64,000 nucleotides of DNA from Parelaphostrongylus tenuis. Taxonomy: Eukaryota > Nematoda > Chromadorea > Rhabditida > Metastrongylidae. Position 1 is the stretch's first letter, and every line of letters begins with the position of its first letter. The stretch lies in contig JAHQIW010007202.1 of assembly GCA_019055375.1 (NCBI GenBank), forward strand, positions 1-64,000, written 5' to 3'. Under the pieces are notes generated by a model. It had not been told where the DNA came from. It saw only the letters and a program-made list of their open reading frames with translations, and made no database searches. The position numbers and the translations under genes were made by a program. Shown in pieces: positions 12,040 to 23,434 of the stretch.

Positions 12040-13140
12040 GCTCATATAAATGATGACGGAGTCAGTACTCATGATATTGAGTTTTAATTATCTATACAAC
12101 AGTCAGAAACACATTGACACGATATAACAGTAATTTGCAAAACATTACGTAATGATGATGAGGGAAATACAACGACAACAAAGGTTTCGCAAAAAATGGA
12201 GTATTCTAGCTATATAATTCATATACGACTCGAATGTGCTTAGATAAATGGGAAGTCGCGAGTGCATCAAAAACACAATAACGTGTGAAATTTTAAAAAG
12301 CAAGAGCATACCTCAAGGAAACTAACTTTCCGAGAATCCAGCATTACTTGATACTGGCGGCACATTCTGAACGACCAATGGTCCTGACGATGGTGAGCAG
12401 GATGGTGGAACAGCCGTGTTCGGACCAAACTGGCTACTTCTTATTTCAACACATTGATCAAGAGATGGTGTTGGAGGACGTGAAGGATATCTTAACTAAA
12501 TAAGGTTACTAAAAGCGTAGCTATGGTATATCCACCTCAGCAGTTAAAATGTTTATCAGCCGCACCTTGACACAGCGAAGTGAGATGAGAGCAAAGCTGA
12601 TTCACAGCTTAAATTACTCCGGTTGGGCTGAAACGTGTGACATTAATGTGATTTGAAAAAGAGGCAGATCTACCTTTTATGACCAGTCGAAAATGTTCGA
12701 AGGAAACTTATGAAAATTCACTGAGTCCAAAGCTCCAAAGACTTTACTTAGAAATCCAACTATGGTAAGTTACTAGTCAGATATATTTCTAATCCTAACA
12801 GCTGCTTGCTCGCATTTGCGCACCACACTGTTTTGGATATTGACGCTCAGACTCGATTAATCTTAAGAAAACCAGCAAGTTTATGTTAGTACAGAAAGGA
12901 TTGTCAAGTGTCGTACGGTGAATCGAAAATATTAGTGGCAAACGGAAATTTCGCAAATATATTACGATTACAAATCACTCAGCAAGTCACTGCATCCTGA
13001 GCATATTGACGAGTTGACGAGGTTAAGGCCGAAATTTTGCACCAAAGTAGTGTATATGTCAAGCTATAAGGGCGAAATAATATTGAACTAAAACTTTACG
13101 ACAAACAAAAATCTAAGAGTTTAGCTTAGTCGTCCAATGT
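12040..13140. other. Gene-free stretch
   Basis: I see no supported gene, repeat or RNA in this stretch. Confidence 0.4.
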
Positions 13141-13155
13141 TGTTTTATGTTTCAG

Positions 13156-13298
13156 CTATGAGTACCCCTAAGCATATGCTGGCTATTTCGGACAAAACAG
13201 GCAGGAAACTACTTGTGAGGAGAGCAGGTGATGTGACTACGGTTTTGGTACTTGAGCTTGAAACTATTGACTTTAGCGAAGTAAATTATGTTATATGA
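13156..13298 (+). CDS. Possible first exon of an unknown gene
   Basis: A strong acceptor (GTTTTATGTTTCAG) ends at 13155, and an ATG follows two bases later. This arrangement fits either a spliced-leader site or an internal exon. The frame reads MSTPKHMLAISDKTGRKLLV, continues with an acidic and hydrophobic stretch to ETIDFSE, and then meets a GTAAAT donor at 13284. If unspliced it stops at 13296. I recognise no family. The signal is good for a nematode gene start, but no following exon was identified. Confidence 0.35.
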
Positions 13299-13939
13299 TT
13301 GAAAGTGTTACCCGTTTAAGAGGCGCACGTGGCCGTGACGCGTTTTCTTCGAGCACTATGTTCTCGCAATCTCTCCACTGAGATGAGTAGGAGGAAGATT
13401 CGCAGTGAGGCGCTTCACAACCTATGGAAAAATACTTCGAACTACCGATTCAAAATCTTACGAGTTAGAACAAATGTTACAAGGCTGCTTATGGTGCCTG
13501 GCCTTCTCGAAGAAGAAATAGTCTTGCTGCATTTAACAAATGCGTGGCAGTCATCTGAGCGAGAACTAACTTCATAGCGACCATTATGTGGTGAAGCAAT
13601 TTCATCTACCAGTTCATCCTATAAGAAGAATGAATGGATACTACTTCAAGATGAGCAACGGAAGACGATACAGATATTGATTATTAGAATAGATGACTGG
13701 ATGGAGAACAATTAGAGCATTATGGTCACTCGATAAATAATAGCATTTCACGTGCATCTGGAAACCTGATTCGACAAAGAAAACACGAAGAAGGGTAACT
13801 GTTCTAGAGAAATACGATTTCATAGGGTCCACAAATTAGTCTCAAAAAAATAAACAAAAAAATCAACGATTTGCTATGTTCACTCACCTTCCTGAAGTGC
13901 TGTTTCTGTCTCTCTTGACAGAATTCCCGCTTCAGGAGC

Positions 13940-14030
13940 TTATTGGGAGAGGTGGTCTACTGGTATGTAGTCCACGCCTTGCTCTATCATAAAGTGTTCT
14001 GTAAATACGTGCTTTATTTCCCGAATGTCT
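13940..14030 (-). CDS. Possible exon, minus strand
   Basis: After the acceptor GGCTTATTTCAG, the minus strand reads DIREIKHVFTEHFMIEQGVD and then YIP before a GTAGAC donor at 13960. Without splicing, the frame continues to a stop at 13940. The same open frame extends upstream past the acceptor, so it could also be part of a longer decayed frame. I recognise no family. Confidence 0.25.
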
Positions 14031-14339
14031 CTGAAATAAGCCACGTGGCCACTATGATGACTTCTTGAGAATGGTCGAAGCCACGTTCGTCAGAAGTAAT
14101 CATGAACTATCATGTACAATTTATAGTCTTTCACCGTGACTCAACCATTAATAGACTATACGAGGTACAGCAAAGAATTTACATTACACGCAGGACATTT
14201 AATCAAGATTCATAATCCCAGTGGCAGAGCTTGAATGGCGTTAAAATTCTTGAGGTTAATGGGTATAAATATGTTCTTCTCATATTTGTCAACGACTGTG
14301 AATTAAATCGAACTCTCATTGTTTGACCGTTTTCAGGGG

Positions 14340-14720
14340 TGTATGTTTTTTAGATATACCCAATGATATAGAGTGATGTCCAAAGCTTTTGCGTCAGGCG
14401 GGATTTGAACCCACATCTCAATCTGTTCGGGAGCGTGTGCTCTAACTCATTGCATTACTGACGTCCATTTTACACGTTATTCTTTTTACGTTAGTGTAAC
14501 AGGACGCGCTCCGCCTGACGCAAAAGTTTTGCATATCACTCTACATCACTTTGCATATCTGAAACATCATACTGCCGCTAAAAGTGGTCAAACGAAAAGA
14601 AATCGATTCGAGTATTCAATTCTCAATACTTGCCAGCTTGATTGGGTCTAATATCGATAGTGACTACCCGGACTAGGCCATCGACTACTGGCACTGACAG
14701 ACAGATGCGATGTAGCGTAG
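14340..14720. repeat. SINE family 1, rearranged copies
   Basis: A minus-strand tRNA-like module (GCGTCAGGCGGGATTTGAAC at about 14391) is followed by a truncated plus-strand end (CGCCTGACGCAAAAGTTTTG). The two meet head to head with the middle lost. The usual tail follows, with the 'CCGCTAAAAGTGG' version of the end palindrome and a decayed GATTCGAGTATTC. Confidence 0.6.
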
Positions 14721-14954
14721 AAAGAGGGTTGCCCAAAATGGGCTCATCGTGTATCTGGACGATAATATCAGCAAAGAAAGGTGTTATTCATCTAGTGATA
14801 TTTTACAAACAAAACAAGTGTAGCTATGAAACTCTGACTCAAACTGGCAAACCGAGGAAATCGGTAGCAATGATCAAAGTACTACCAAAATATTATACCT
14901 TTATTCGAGTGTTTATAGGACCACGCTTTATTTCAATGAATCCTATCATTATTA

Positions 14955-15337
14955 TTCGAGCCAACTTGTCATGTGGTCTGGTAAGGGCTCTTGTATAGCC
15001 CGATACACGTGTTTCGTCCTTACAGACTCATCAGCCGGGCAGAACCCGTCGTCTTTCGATCTTTTTATTAGTCAGTTCTCTCGGGAGCCCTACTCTCCCT
15101 ACAGCCAAAGAGCAATCGAGAGTACAACACTCTGTTAGGTGAAGATTTCACTTGACATAAAATGTCGAACGTTCGTCTTCGATAGCTCTGCAGGGAGAGT
15201 AGGTCTCCCGAGAAAACTGACTAATAAAAAGATTGAAAGACGACGGGTTCTGCTCGACTGACGAGTCTGTAACGACGAAACACGTGCATCGGGCTGTACA
15301 AGAGCCCTTACCAGACCACATGACAAGTTGGTTCAAA
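14955..15337. mobile_element. Foldback DNA element, ~160-bp arms
   Basis: The left arm (about 14955-15118) and right arm (about 15178-15337) are reverse complements over about 160 bases with few mismatches. For example, CCAACTTGTCATGTGGTCTG on the left matches the right arm ending ACATGACAAGTTGG. The loop is about 60 bases. It belongs to the same family as the elements at 31209-31828, 36312-36668, 41786-41990, 44322-44530 and 56826-57066, which share the core GTGGTCTG, ATAGAGCCCGATACACGTGT and CTCGTCAGTCGGGCAG. It has no transposase, so it would be non-autonomous. Confidence 0.75.
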
Positions 15338-15339
15338 CA

Positions 15340-16110
15340 CTAATGAACGGATGCTGCCAAACGCTATGAGGCGCCAACCAGTTTACAATCGGTTTAATGG
15401 CCGACTAAGTAGCGCGAGAGTGCACAGTGTGCCCTAATGGTAAAGACAGTGATCGCATGAGTGTTGGTACCGTTTACCCAATCTCTTGCAAATCGTACGA
15501 AAGCAACTATGTAAGTGCAATCTGTAGACCACTCGGTTTTCGCATAGATACCTAGTCAGCAGGCTTGAAACTAATGTCGCATAGAAGCATAAAACCTGGG
15601 CGCGTATGGAAGTTATACTCCGTATCACTGCAATCCTCTTACTTCACAAACTCATGACTATTGCTACATGAGGTTGCAGACTTGGCACAGCGACAGATTA
15701 GTCATAACAGCTGGCTCGAGTTTTTCGCCTCTCAGTTGTTCCGCACTGCGCATTTCACCTCTTCACAGGCTTACACCTACAGGATGAGTGAAAAATAGTC
15801 ACGCTCGTAGCAGTGTCATTGACGACAGCTCAACAACGACACCGTTTGAAGCTCGGCCGCGGTTGCTACCTTCGTTGCCTCTTCATACCAACCTGACCAT
15901 AAATAAACATCATTCATGATGTCTTATATTTCATCTCAGTGTTAAGTTACCGCTTTTTTCATTGTATAGCACCATTGGATCATCTTTAGATATGGGGTTC
16001 GTGGGATCAGACACTGAGGTTCATACTTACTGCATAATTCAATCGCCATCATTTCATTGTATGTTATGTGCATATTACTTCTACTTCACTGTATTTGTAA
16101 TCATTCCATG
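15340..16110. other. Gene-free stretch
   Basis: I see nothing supported here. Confidence 0.4.
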
Positions 16111-16117
16111 TTATAAA

Positions 16118-16350
16118 TTTTTACTCTGTCTCACTATGATCGACTTTGAGAAAGCCTTTGATTTGGTCGAAACAGAAGCGGTTATAGAGGTTCTGGGCAA
16201 CGAGGGAATCCCTACTCGATTCATAACGATTTCTCGTGAGCTATATAAAGATTTGATAACCAAAATATCGCCATTCCGCAGAGATGGGGGGTTCTACAAA
16301 GCGATACAATTTCGCCAAAATTATCCACTGCCATTCTCCTAAATGTCATG
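16118..16350 (+). pseudogene. RTE reverse transcriptase fragment
   Basis: The plus strand reads MIDFEKAFDLVETEAVIEVL and continues into GNEGIPTRFI. This is the DFEKAFD block of RTE-type reverse transcriptases, which holds the first catalytic aspartate region. The DNA is a diverged match to the reverse complement of 26090-26345 in the larger RTE element, with a small deletion where that copy has the FRQGD block. No endonuclease or 3' tail is nearby, so this is an orphan piece of a dead element. Confidence 0.75.
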
Positions 16351-16359
16351 CAACACAAG

Positions 16360-17500
16360 TTGATCAAAAATAGGCGTTTGTAGTTTAGGAAGTCGCATAT
16401 TTCATAAGCAGATAGCAACAAGCGAAAAGCATTGTCTCGTTACTAGTCACATTTCATATAGAGGTATGCACAGGTGATGGCAGACCGGTAAAGCATGCTC
16501 TGTAAATCTTCGGGCTACAAAAAATACGAAGTAGGAGTAAAGAATTCTATAACAGTTAGACCATTATGCACTTAGAGCAATCAAGAGTACTGAACAATTT
16601 TTCTATGCCCTTCAGCCAAGAAACGCCAAACGATATTGGTCCACTATCACTGATGCTAATAGGTAATCGGTCTTAAGAATTCCATCACCGTTTTTGCCGC
16701 TTATTGGCTACCGTAGGTATAACAAATTTGAAAAAAAAAGACGGCAGGGCAGAGCAACATCTGTAAACTTCAATAAAATATATTCTGATGTGTAGAGACG
16801 GCTAGTGGAGCAACTTAAAAATGTAATGAGAATATCTTGTGAACCGACTTTGCTCCAATCTCGACAATGTCAATCCATGATAGCTTATTTATGGTATATC
16901 TTTGTACAAGTTAAACAAATAAGATTTGTTCGCCTAATGCTTCGATGTTTTCGTCCTCTTCAGAGCCACCAATCAGAAATTTCAGAACATTACTATGCTT
17001 TGAACTAGGGGATAATAGCATCAACTGCACCAAGGTAGACTGCCCGCAAAAAAGGGGTTTTGCCGTTATCAACGGGTATTATTATGCGAACTATCCTGTA
17101 CATGAGAACATCGTCAAGTAAAGTTTATCCATACGAGCGGTGCTAGATAAAAGAAGATTCTACACGTACATCACGAAGTCGAAGATCCACATCTAACACG
17201 AAGTGGATAATCGACTCGAATCATCGGCTCTGGAAAAGATGAAACGCGTCGAAACACAGGCGAGAATCTTATTGAGAAACTTTGTTTCCAGCTGAATTGC
17301 ACAAGAGGTACGGAAACGGCTGAAGGGAAACAATCTGCACAACGAAACTGTTCTGAAGCTGTTTCGCGATCAAGTTCACTAAACTGGCAATTGCCACTCA
17401 TTTGGACTGCAGTTAACTCAACTGCTCTTTCGAGTTTTTACTTACACTATTGTGTGGAAAAAACGATGACCAAAGCCCGAAGAATCTAGCGATCTACTCT
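16360..17500. other. Gene-free stretch
   Basis: I see no supported gene. Frames near 17170-17460 are open on both strands but show no motif. Confidence 0.35.
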
Positions 17501-17509
17501 CTTTAAATT

Positions 17510-17700
17510 AGTCTTAATCTGTTAGAATATTTAAAGCCTCACGAGGTTGATACGTTTGAGCCAAACATACGTTTTGAAAGCGTCGTCCTCTTCATCAGTG
17601 GCTCACCACCCAAATTGAACCCCACTTCATAGCAGGTGGAGAGGCGTTCTTTTTGGTGATAGCGCATGATAAAGATGTTACGGAGAGCGACTTTCGAGAC
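17510..17700 (+). repeat. Dispersed repeat family B
   Basis: This stretch resembles 62590-62720: both have ATATT..AGCC(T), ACGTACGTTT- or ACATACGTTTTG-type sequence, then GTCGTCCTCTTCATCAGTGG or its variant, and a following ACCCC/GCCCC-rich part. I can see only two copies and no coding frame. Confidence 0.45.
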
Positions 17701-17754
17701 TTACGTATGGCACTAACGTATTAACCTTAGTAAGGTGTTAAACATCCTCACAAA

Positions 17755-18045
17755 CTATACTGAATGTCCAATATGTGGAGTACTGTGCAAAAACGTTTGC
17801 GTCGGCAGGGATTCGAACCCAGATCTCACTCTTTCCGGGAGCGTATGCTAACCGTTGCACTACCGACGCTCGTTTTGCGCAGCACTCTTATTTACGCTAT
17901 AACGCGTTGTCTGCCAACAGCCAACCGTCGACGGTATGGCGGGGCAGCCGTTATCGGCACTGAAACCACTTGAGTTGACAGACATTGGATATCGATAATC
18001 AGTCATAATTCTTTCTATTTTGACTGCCACTTGCAGTAGTATGAT
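17755..18045 (-). repeat. SINE family 1, best tRNA-like copy
   Basis: The tRNA-like module is at 17799-17869 on the minus strand, 71 nt. It folds as a cloverleaf: acceptor stem GCGTCGG/CCGACGC, D stem GTGC/GCAT, anticodon stem CGCTC/GAGTG with loop CCGGAAA, a 4-nt variable loop, and T arm CTGGG-TTCGAAT-CCCTG. The A box (TAGTGCAACGGTTAGC) and B box (GGTTCGAATCC) are intact, so an RNA polymerase III promoter is plausible. Position 33 of the loop is C, not the near-universal U, so this is not a working tRNA. The flanks GGAGTACTGTGCAAAAA and TTTTGCGCAGCACTCT pair and extend the acceptor stem. Confidence 0.8.
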
Positions 18046-18128
18046 GTTATTAGTTTACAATATAATATATAGTATGATATAATAAAGATATATATAATAT
18101 ATAGTATATAGTATACTATACTGAATGT
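18040..18128. repeat. AT-rich microsatellite
   Basis: Low-complexity TATAATATATAG-type repeats immediately follow the SINE end. Confidence 0.7.
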
Positions 18129-18440
18129 TTACATCAAGATTCAAAACAGTTGATGAGATGGATTTGCAACAATGTCTGTAATGCAATTACGTGGTGGAAT
18201 ACATTTGAGGTGATTGAATGTACATCTGCTCTTTACAATATCGCAATCGCATACCGAAGTGCTGAGTTAGACTGCTGTCCACTCATACAAGTTTAGTCGA
18301 TTTCCCGACCTCTGAGAGATGGAAGTCTTAGTGAGCTCAGAGCTAGGGTTCGATCGATCATCGTTTGAGCGACTACGTGTGTGGCGCAGAACACCTCTAG
18401 CCACTTCGCTACACGTGCTCGGGGAAACCCGTTCAAGTTC
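18128..18440 (-). repeat. SINE family 2 (tRNA-derived)
   Basis: On the minus strand the head reads AGCACGTGTAGCGAAGTGGC followed by TAGAGGTG (the A-box region of a tRNA), then a decayed B-box region. The same head, GTGGCGCAGTGGTTAGAGGTG, occurs at 22690-22850 (minus) and 23625-23850 (plus). The tail shares ATGTTTACATCAAGATT..GATGAG..TGGAT with 42265-42340. It is not related to family 1 outside the promoter boxes. Confidence 0.6.
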
Positions 18441-18689
18441 ATGACTTTATAACATCGTATTACTGCGAGAAACTTCAAGAATTTACAGAACGTGCCAGTC
18501 TATGCATGTTGAGGAAGAATCGTTCAAAGAGGGAGTAGGCCCCTTCCCACTTTTTTCACCCTGCTCTTGCTTACCGCTCCACATCTTCGGGTTGAATATT
18601 TGTGGCAATATACCGCTGCCAAGTCAGTAAAATTAAGAAATCATAAAATGTAACGATTTCGAATTTTTAACGATCATATCGACCTTGGG

Positions 18690-18900
18690 TAAAGGGTTCT
18701 GTGGCCGAGGGCTATAATGTTAGGAGCGGCTCAACTCGGGAGTGATCCCCAACCCCCCAAACACTTTCCGGCAAAGACAAATGAACACCCTGCGGATTCC
18801 CCACCCTAACAGTCGTCAAGATTGTAAAGAGACGTGCTCGACCATATCTACGATGTCAAGCCTTGAATGCGAATAAAGGAATTGAATGCTAGAAGTGTTC
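18690..18900 (+). repeat. SINE family 3, partial copy
   Basis: It starts with GTTCTGTGGCCGAGGGCT, a tRNA-like A-box region. It then shares the body CCTCAAGATTGTAAAGAG-like and GAATTGAATGCTAGAAGTG with the copy at 54410-54630. The usual 3' mark CGCACAGTAAAAATA is lost here. Confidence 0.45.
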
Positions 18901-21690
18901 TCAAGGACGACCACTTACACGTGGATCGGACGCGTTCGTTTAAAGAATTAGGGAGCTGTACTCGCAGCTGCCGATATTTTTCAGATCAATCTATGACATT
19001 CGCACCAGTTGCGATGCCCAAATTAGATCACCGTCATGGACGACTGTCGCGCAACAAACGGAAGAATGGAGTAGGTGTTGGGGCTCGCACACCAGTGTAG
19101 ACGGGCCGTTCAAGTAATCCAAGTTAAAAAAAGACCACTAAGTTGAAAACAGCCGACTGCTTTACTGTAAGGATGTTATTAGAAAGCTGTAGTGAGCATA
19201 TCAGTATTTTTATGACAGTTTTATGTCACAGAATTCTACAAATATCTCTAGCCTTCGTCATCGTTTTCTTCAAAGACACTGTCAGCGAAATAAATTGGTG
19301 AAAAGCAGTAATCTACTTTTGTTGGAAACCATAAACACTCTGATTTAATTCCTACTCTAAGATTAAAGACTGCACTACCATTTTTGATCTTTTGAAATTG
19401 TGTTCGGCTGTTGTGGCTGGTCTAATTGATGTTTTTTCAATAATGCGTTCCTCCTTTTGAAACTTCAGTGGCAGTGCTGCTCGTTCAATAGCAAGGAGCT
19501 TAGGTAAAAAGGTTCATCACTGTCAGGCTTTATTACTTCATTTCAAAACTGTCGTTTCACTAGACCAAAGTATATTACTTTAAAAAATCACAAAACTTAT
19601 TAATACTAAAATTTCATATATAGTTCGATGATGATGAAAAAAAGGCTCCACGTTGTCACTGTGTCGGATGGTTTATCGAACCTTTCCACACTTAGATGTA
19701 CTCAGGATGTGAATTTCAAAATTCGGGAGCAATTTAGGCAACTGCAGTGGGAATAAGTGGCAGTTACCAGTTAAGTGAACTCAACCGCGAAACCGCAAAA
19801 GATCTGTTTCCTCAGTCAAGTTTCTGATTTCAAACCATGTTCATAACTTCTCCTTTATAAGCTGAAAATGGAATTAGTTGAGTAAGACTAATTTGACCAG
19901 TGTTTCGACGCATTTTGTCTCTTTCGAAGTCACTGATTCGAGTCGATCATCCATATTGTGTTTTCTGTAGATTTTCGTCTTAACGTCTTTCCGGTAGAAT
20001 TTCCTCAAATGTTGTATCTCCTCAAACAAAGAAATTTACCTGACGATGTCCTTACTTACAAGTCAGTTCATATACTTGATATCCTCTGATAACAATATCA
20101 TGCGTTTGTTATCTGCGGACAACCTTGTTTGGTTCAGTTATTGTTTGTATCAGCTAGTACAAAGCATAATATTGTTGTAAAAACTAATAATCGTCTTTTC
20201 TATGTAGGACAAAGGCATGGAAACATTAGTCTGACAAATCTTGCTTGTCAGCCTTGTGAAAAGCTAGATTATGGAAAAGCTGCTATTGATTCACAATGCC
20301 AAGATTAGAGCAAAGTCGGTTCTCAACGTATTCTCACATGATTCTCGAGCTGCTCCACTAATCGTCTTTACATATCAATATCTATCTTATTCGCTTGTAG
20401 TTGTTGCTCTGCCGCTCTCGCCTTTTCTTCAATGCTTGTTGTACTTGGGGTAGCAAACAAGGGGCAAAAACGGTGATATAATCTCCATTATCGACCACCT
20501 ATCAGTTAAACGCTGATCGACCAATTTCGTTTTTCCTTTTATTTCTCGAAGTTTCTGACTCATAACAAAACAATGTTACACAGAAGGCCGTGGTAGATCG
20601 ACAAGTCTGTCTTGGATCATATGTTATATTGTGATCCGATAAACACTATCAACTGCAATGATCTCGATACTAATATGGGGCCGATTTTTCAAACCTGCTA
20701 TTCTATATGGTAAAATGATGCATTATTGAGAAATATCACTTGCATCACCTTCCATATGGTTGTTTTTTGGACCAACTAGAACATGAAAGTTGTTCTGTAA
20801 TCTCAGTCATTTCTAGTGCATAATGGTCTATTTTTATAAGGAGCTCTACTCCTACTTCGGTATTTTTTCGTAACTCGAAGATTTCAGAGTATTGTCAATC
20901 GACCCGCCATCGCCTGTGCGTACTTCTACATGATAAAGAGGACTAAGAAGTCACTCGAAATTACATCAAAAATGCAGATATTTGCTCAGAATTTTAAACT
21001 CATTTATTATCTGATTGGATATATTTTTCTACTAATATTTTACATTGCTGAAATATTTGTGCAGTTGATCGATTTATATATTCAATTTTCTATTTATGTG
21101 GAACTAGTACCGAGTTTATCAAGAGAAAGTTTGCTCTAATCCACAAGGCCATTGGTCTACTGCTGAGAAAACTCCGAAATGGCACGACTATTTAGGTGGT
21201 GACGTATTCGCAGGTGTATTCCAGCATTACTCCACTTGTGAAACCGCGCTGTTATTGCACGTAATATCTGCTCTCGTCAGTCTGGGCTGGTAAAAGCGAA
21301 TCGTTATGGTCATAGCGCCCTCTCCATAAGAACGAGGACAAATCTTATTCAAATTTTGATAGACGCCGTACTTGGGTTACTAATTCAATTGATCTTTCGG
21401 ATTGAAAAATATCATTTGAAAAGAAAGGTGACTTTCACATATAATGCTTGCATTGCACTCAAGCAGAATATGACTAATTCTTCAGCTTCTCCTGTATACT
21501 TACTTGATAACGAGAAAACGAAGGAAATTGTGCGAGGTCCTCAACTGCAGAAAACCAGCACATCACATAAAGAGGAACTATGTAAGTGGAAAAGAAATGG
21601 AAGAAAGGAAAACGTTAATAAAAGAATGGGGAAAAATGTTGATATGGCAATGCAAAAAAAAAAACAGGAGAGGTGCTATACGGTGATAAA
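18900..21690. other. Gene-free stretch
   Basis: This is nearly 2.8 kb without a supported gene or repeat. Open frames at 20930-21139 and 21356-21694 are AT-driven, with many lysines and isoleucines, and show no motif. Confidence 0.4.
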
Positions 21691-21910
21691 ATAGGCTGTG
21701 AGCAGATGGTTTTAGCGAATCAAAGATTTTGATCTCGAAAACATGCCTCGTTCAGGCCGGCCATGTGTTTTGGATGAAGTGACTTTCACGCCGCTTTAGA
21801 TGGCAAGCCTTTCTCGCGCACTCGTGATTTGGCTGAAGAGCTTGGTATTTCACAGCGAACAGTTCTCAGCAATTTGCACCCACTGATTTTTTTCCAAGAA
21901 AGCCTCGTTA
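21690..21910 (+). pseudogene. Mariner transposase fragment (helix-turn-helix part)
   Basis: The frame reads QWFKRIKDFDLENMPRSGRP, then CVLDEVTFTPL, a stop, and RTRDLAEELGISQRTVLSNL. This is the DNA-binding region of a mariner transposase. The motif WF..F..GDFDLED.PRSGRP and the second helix-turn-helix LAEELGVSQ.TVSNHL are family hallmarks. There is an in-frame TAG, and the catalytic domain is absent. It differs from the fragments at 11.1 and 29.4 kb, which hold the C-terminal part. Confidence 0.75.
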
Positions 21911-22089
21911 GGAAACGCTTGAGCTCTCAATGGTAGTCTATAGTTTGAAGAAAAGTTGTTGTTGTTAACTTGCGCATAAAAACAAAAATTCAAAAATTTT
22001 TCAGAATTCCTTGTTCAACTAAAGGTAATTTTATCAGACGTTGCTGGACGAGACTTCTAAGGAAGTTATTACACATTCGAGATTAATAA

Positions 22090-22345
22090 GTGTACGAGTT
22101 GTTATGATGCTCGTCGCGGCGCGTGTGAGGCAGAAGCCTACCCCCCGCCCTTCACCCTCCCTTACTCCAACTCTCTCCGGTAGTCTGCAAGGAACGCCCT
22201 ATAGAACCACGGCCGGACTATCATCGAGAGTGCAAGTTGACGTGCTCATCCAGTATTCTACGCCGCTAAACGAATTGATTGTTAGAAGCACTGGGACCCG
22301 CACAGTAAAAATAGGAAACTTTTTGAAGGCGGGTCAGTAAGATGA
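22090..22345 (+). repeat. SINE family 3
   Basis: The 3' part is clear: AGAAGCACTGGGACCCGCAC followed by AGTAAAAATAGG. This matches 54600-54630, 56570-56600 and, in reverse, 40010-40050, 50970-51000 and 60040-60080. The pyrimidine-rich middle (CCCTCCCTTACTCC) resembles the middle of the 56.4-kb copy. The tRNA-like head is weak in this copy. Confidence 0.55.
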
Positions 22346-22489
22346 AAACGAAGTGAAAAATATAATAAATACTATAGTATAATTTAAATAATATGAATAG
22401 TATAAAATAATACAAACATTGATGCTATATATTACTATTATTCTAACACTAGTAAATCAGTATTACTAATATAAAATGTCCATAAAAAT

Positions 22490-22850
22490 CAATTAACTGG
22501 TAGAAAAAATTTGAAAGCGAATAGAAAGGATAAGGGATAAAGCTTTTGGCATTGATTAATCCGTGGTGGATGCGCCGTGCATTCGTCTTCAGTTTTCTTC
22601 GTTTGAGGTGACTTAATGCATATCTGGCCTTCACAATTACAAAGACTCGCGGTGGCCTCCCGTGTATCAATTCAGTTCTGTTTACCCTCCCAGACATGTC
22701 TGAGATCAGTGTGGTATGAATTTACCGACCACGGGGGGATGGATGGCTTGGTGAGCTATGAGCGCGAAATCGATCCATTGACGTCTTGTGCGACGCACTG
22801 CACCTCTAACCACTGCGCCACATGCGCTCTCATTGAAAGTGAATACGATA
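22490..22850 (-). repeat. SINE family 2
   Basis: The minus-strand head is at about 22775-22850: GCATGTGGCGCAGTGGTTAG then AGGTGCAGTGCGTCGC, with a B-box-like GGATCGATTTCGCGC. The body runs to about 22490 and shares GCATTCGTCTTCA..GGTGACT.AATG with 53185-53240. The truncated RTE copy inserted just beyond its head. Confidence 0.6.
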
Positions 22851-22933
22851 TGAAAAACCATCATGTTAAATAACAAAAACTCTACTCTATCTAATTCGTA
22901 AGACAAAGAACAATTTATCAAATATAATAAGTA

Positions 22934-23288
22934 GTGAATAGCAGAAACTGTCAACGATCGAAAATCAGAGACGCCGTTCTACACGCCAGGATATCGAAAA
23001 TAAGGTGGGCCGGACACGTGATGCGCTTCAACGACAACCGATGGACGAGAGCCGTTACCGACTGGATTCCTCGGGACGTCAAGCGCTCTAAAGGAAGACC
23101 ACTGACCCGTTGGTCCGATTTCTTCACGAAAGCGATGGAAGAAAGGTATGATGCTCAGCGAATTCCTAGAGCAAGGAGGGCCCACTGGGCTTCTCTTGCA
23201 CGCGATAGGAAAAATGGAAGAGTTGCTGGTACCCGCTCGAGTCACTCGACGATCAGCGGGACGACAGGTGACAGGTGAATAGCAGAAA
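22934..23288 (+). mobile_element. 5'-truncated RTE retrotransposon with target-site duplication
   Basis: A 14-bp direct repeat, GTGAATAGCAGAAA, lies at 22934-22947 and again at 23275-23288. It flanks an insert of about 327 bp. The insert is the 3' end of an RTE element. It encodes RSKIRDAVLHARISKIRWAG and then RRWTRAVTDWIPRDVKRS-like sequence, as in the larger element at 25190-25500. It ends in the short tandem tail GACAGGTGACAGGTG. Heavy 5' truncation, a simple-repeat tail and a target-site duplication are the known marks of RTE insertion by target-primed reverse transcription. The reading frame is open, which suggests a fairly recent insertion. Confidence 0.9.
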
Positions 23289-23434
23289 ACAGTAGGCATC
23301 AAAATTTAGGAGTTGAGAAAATGTTTGTGTAAATCCACAGATTATAAACGACAAAAATCACACCAAATTGTCATATGATTGAGTAGAAGGAATTTTTTTC
23401 AGCGAAGACGATAAAAAAGAAAGTCCGATCACAT

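Noticed and set aside
21356..21694. A 112-codon lysine-rich frame
   Set aside because: The lysine runs come from A-rich DNA, and there are no splice or domain signals.
22979..23302. Minus-strand frame opposite the truncated RTE copy
   Set aside because: It is the antisense shadow of the RTE coding sequence. The same holds for plus-strand frames at 25273-25585 and 26669-27237.
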